A stretch of 37,216 bases of DNA from Thiogranum sp. (GTDB lineage: Bacteria; Pseudomonadota; Gammaproteobacteria; DSM-19610), in the NCBI GenBank assembly GCA_030148805.1, contig JASBSS010000032.1, forward strand, positions 1-37,216, written 5' to 3'. How positions within the stretch are numbered: the first letter of the stretch is position 1; every line of letters begins with the position of its first letter. Below, in pieces: positions 36,244 through 37,216 of this stretch. The notes below the pieces were generated by a model. The model worked only from the letters and a program-made list of their open reading frames with translations, was not told where the DNA came from and did no database searches. Both the position numbers and the translations under genes were made by a program.

Positions 36244-36442
36244 CCTGAACACCCCACTTGGCGAACGCTGCCTTGACCTCATCGTCGCCGGCGAACTCGC
36301 CGCGTCGCGCTTCGCTCAAGCCGGCTTCGATCGACTGGCGCACATACGCCTCATAGAGCACATCCTGCCAGGTCGCGTCCTCGGGCAACTGATCCGCCAG
36401 GGCGTGCAGCGCTTGTTTGATGTCGCGGGCGTTCGTGCTCAT
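36224..36442 (-). CDS. Antitoxin of the RelE/ParE-type pair
   Basis: A 72-residue acidic protein, MSTNARDIKQALHALADQLP at the start, with helical segment WQDVLYEAYVRQSIEAGLSE and C-terminal VEAEMD. It resembles the small antitoxins of chromosomal addiction modules that lie just upstream of RelE/ParE toxins. The ATG has GAGGATA upstream (minus strand). Upstream of it are repeats and an IS remnant, placing the pair in an accessory island. Family membership of the antitoxin is less sure than of the toxin. Confidence 0.8.
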   Translation of the reverse strand: MSTNARDIKQALHALADQLPEDATWQDVLYEAYVRQSIEAGLSEARRGEFAGDDEVKAAFAKWGVQVEAEMD

Positions 36443-36472
36443 CGGGGTATCCTCGTCAGGGGTGGTTCAAGC

Positions 36473-36610
36473 CTAGCAGATTTCATCGGTCTCGGCCTCA
36501 TCGGCCAGCTGGGTCAGTAAGTCGGTCTCGGCGTCCGCCGTTGTTTCTGTTGGACTTTTTGCCCGCGCCAGCTTCGCCGGATGGGTCGCGCTGTGCGCCT
36601 TAGAGTGCAT
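36473..36610 (-). CDS. Short hypothetical ORF spanning the two 39-bp repeats
   Basis: A 45-codon frame from ATG 36610 to TAG 36473, not a known family. It is Ala/Thr/Glu-rich with basic N-terminal half (HSKAHSATHPAKLARAKS) and acidic end (LLTQLADEAETDEIC). Its end is encoded by the first copy of the 39-bp repeat, and its ATG lies in the second. No good Shine-Dalgarno is seen. It ends 30 bp before the antitoxin gene. It may be the broken remnant of a larger gene instead of a real small protein. Confidence 0.3.
   Translation of the reverse strand: MHSKAHSATHPAKLARAKSPTETTADAETDLLTQLADEAETDEIC
36484..36522. repeat. 39-bp direct repeat, copy 1
   Basis: Begins CATCGGTCTCGGCCTCATCG and matches copy 2 (36608-36646) at 37 of 39 positions; start-to-start spacing is 124 bp. 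On the minus strand it encodes LLTQLADEAETD. Confidence 0.85.
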
Positions 36611-36646
36611 CGGTCTCGGCCTCATCGGCCAGCAGGGTCAGTAGGT
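36608..36646. repeat. 39-bp direct repeat, copy 2, fused to the IS3 remnant
   Basis: Second copy, 37/39 identical to 36484-36522. On the minus strand it encodes LLTLLADEAETD followed by AL and a stop. It overlaps the truncated end of the transposase fragment at 36638-36646, so it marks the recombination joint. Confidence 0.85.
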
Positions 36647-36733
36647 GCGGCGCAGTTCAGGTACCGGCGTACCCGCTTCGGCCTTTTTTAGTATCTGAAA
36701 GATTTGGCTCTCTTTAAATCTCGGCTTCTTCAT
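36638..36733 (-). pseudogene. IS3-family transposase OrfA, 5' fragment
   Basis: ATG 36733 opens a 31-residue frame, MKKPRFKESQIFQILKKAEA then GTPVPELRRTY and a stop. This is the N-terminal helix of IS3-family OrfA, whose usual form is MKKSRFTEEQI...LKEAEAG...ELCR. The rest of the helix-turn-helix, and all of OrfB, are missing. GAGGGAG stands about 8 bp before the ATG, so the original translation start is intact. It is a dead fragment. Confidence 0.8.
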
Positions 36734-36799
36734 TGCAGAACTCCCTCGTCATGTGGAAAATTCTACTTCAAAACGCGTTTAATTGCCGGGGGGATTACA
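36638..36799 (-). mobile_element. IS3-family insertion sequence remnant (left end)
   Basis: Only the 5' part of the element remains. The likely left terminus on the minus strand is TGTAATCCCCCCGGCAATT starting at 36799. About 65 bp of untranslated leader and the OrfA fragment follow; the sequence then breaks off at the 39-bp repeat. The element boundary at 36799 is an inference from the IR-like end; the right end is absent. Confidence 0.6.
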
Positions 36800-36920
36800 G
36801 GTAGCGCGCTTCTTCCATCGCATCATCAAAGTAATCGCCGGGTGCTGAATAGCAATTCGCAACTGCCTGTTCAGCCGTTACCGATGTACCACACCTCCCC
36901 AACGCATACACTGAGAAAAT

Positions 36921-36945
36921 AAAAAAGGGGCCGTAGGCCCCTTTT
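36921..36945 (-). terminator. Terminator of pnp (bidirectional)
   Basis: GGGGCC (36927-36932), loop GTA, GGCCCC (36936-36941), flanked by AAAAAA on the left and TTTT on the right. It therefore works on both strands. It lies 19 bp beyond the pnp stop. The stem is the same as the terminator at 35767. Confidence 0.9.
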
Positions 36946-36963
36946 CCCAAAGGTCGGCGGCGA

Positions 36964-37216
36964 TCACGCCTGACCCACCGCCTTCATGCTCAGCCGGATG
37001 CGGCCCTGCTTGTCCACTTCCAGCACCTTCACCTTGATGGTGTCGCCCTCGTTGAGCTTGTCGCTGACCTTCTCCACCCGCTCTTCCGAGATCTGCGAGA
37101 TGTGCACCAGACCGTCCTTGCCCGGCAGAATGGTCACGAAGGCGCCGAAGTCCATCAGCTTGACCACCTTGCCCTCGTAGATGTGTCCGACCTCGACATC
37201 GGCGGTGAGCTGCTCG
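36964..37216 (-). CDS. pnp: Polyribonucleotide nucleotidyltransferase, C-terminal S1 domain (partial)
   Basis: Only the last 84 or so codons are in the window. They form the S1 RNA-binding domain and short tail of PNPase, the 3'-5' phosphorolytic exoribonuclease of the RNA degradosome. Diagnostic segments are [40 protein letters not shown] and [19 protein letters not shown]. The frame is open to the window edge, so the gene continues beyond 37216. The protein ends ten or so residues after the S1 domain, with no long acidic or RNase E-binding tail. A bidirectional terminator follows. Confidence 0.93.
   Translation of the reverse strand, partial: EQLTADVEVGHIYEGKVVKLMDFGAFVTILPGKDGLVHISQISEERVEKVSDKLNEGDTIKVKVLEVDKQGRIRLSMKAVGQA

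Noticed and set aside
36795-36911. 38-codon minus-strand frame ending at the IS3 left end
   Set aside because: It reads like coding sequence (TAEQAVANCYSAPGDYF) and its stop is supplied by the IS end, but it lacks a ribosome-binding site and a recognised family. At most it is a gene remnant.

Overview
The window is a 37.2-kb piece of a high-GC gammaproteobacterial chromosome. It most resembles a sulfur-oxidizing chemolithoautotroph or phototroph of the Chromatiales/Thiohalomonadales type. The main reason is an almost complete reverse-type dsr cluster in Allochromatium order: (dsrB)-EFH-C-MKLJOP-N-R. dsrEFH and dsrL mark the oxidative, sulfur-globule-consuming version of the pathway. A CbbY-type phosphatase and a pentulose-type sugar kinase fit a Calvin-cycle organism. 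The species cannot be named from sequence reading alone.

Layout. 1-11333 (+): dsr cluster, starting inside dsrB. DsrEFH and DsrC relay persulfide sulfur to the siroheme sulfite reductase DsrAB, with DsrL as its NAD(P)H-linked partner. DsrMKJOP is the membrane electron-transfer complex. DsrN is a cobyrinate amidase-type enzyme thought to serve siroamide formation, and DsrR is an A-type scaffold-like protein without cysteines. 11441-14233 (+): a NarX/NarL-like two-component pair and a rhodanese, where dsrS would be expected. 14230-14547 (-): a stand-alone S24 domain that has lost its catalytic residues. 14766-15695 (+): an HDOD protein. 15807-22664 (-): HhH glycosylase, ligA, zipA and smc. 22909-23298 (+): queF. 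23329-25316 (-): a MotA/MotB-like pair. 25534-26820 (+): an FGGY kinase. 26782-29463 (-): CysZ-like protein, aminotransferase and CbbY-like phosphatase. 29690-34089 (+): dksA with a histone-H1-like tail, gluQ with an apparent ACG start, acs, and a double-receiver protein. 34372-35730 (+): an exported beta-propeller protein. 35956-36963: a small accessory island (RelE/ParE-type toxin-antitoxin, IS3-family remnant, 39-bp direct repeats) bracketed by two terminators with the same stem. 36964-37216 (-): the 3' end of pnp.

The most notable points are these. (1) A GC-rich RNA in the dsrP-dsrN gap has a 7-bp closing helix that competes with a terminator-like hairpin, and it sits directly ahead of a cobyrinate-amidase-family gene. 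(2) DsrH has lost its conserved cysteine, so the visible DsrEFH trimer carries a single thiol, DsrE Cys78. (3) smc and queF diverge from promoters placed so that both mRNAs should be leaderless. (4) smc has two sharply AT-rich, rare-codon patches just after the head N-lobe and just after the hinge. (5) DksA carries a Lys/Ala-rich tail of about 100 residues. (6) gluQ has no ATG/GTG/TTG ahead of its conserved N-terminus, and an ACG lies in a hairpin loop beside the dksA stop. (7) A pseudo-receiver/receiver protein is translationally coupled to acs.

All calls come from reading the sequence and from family knowledge; no search or folding program was run.
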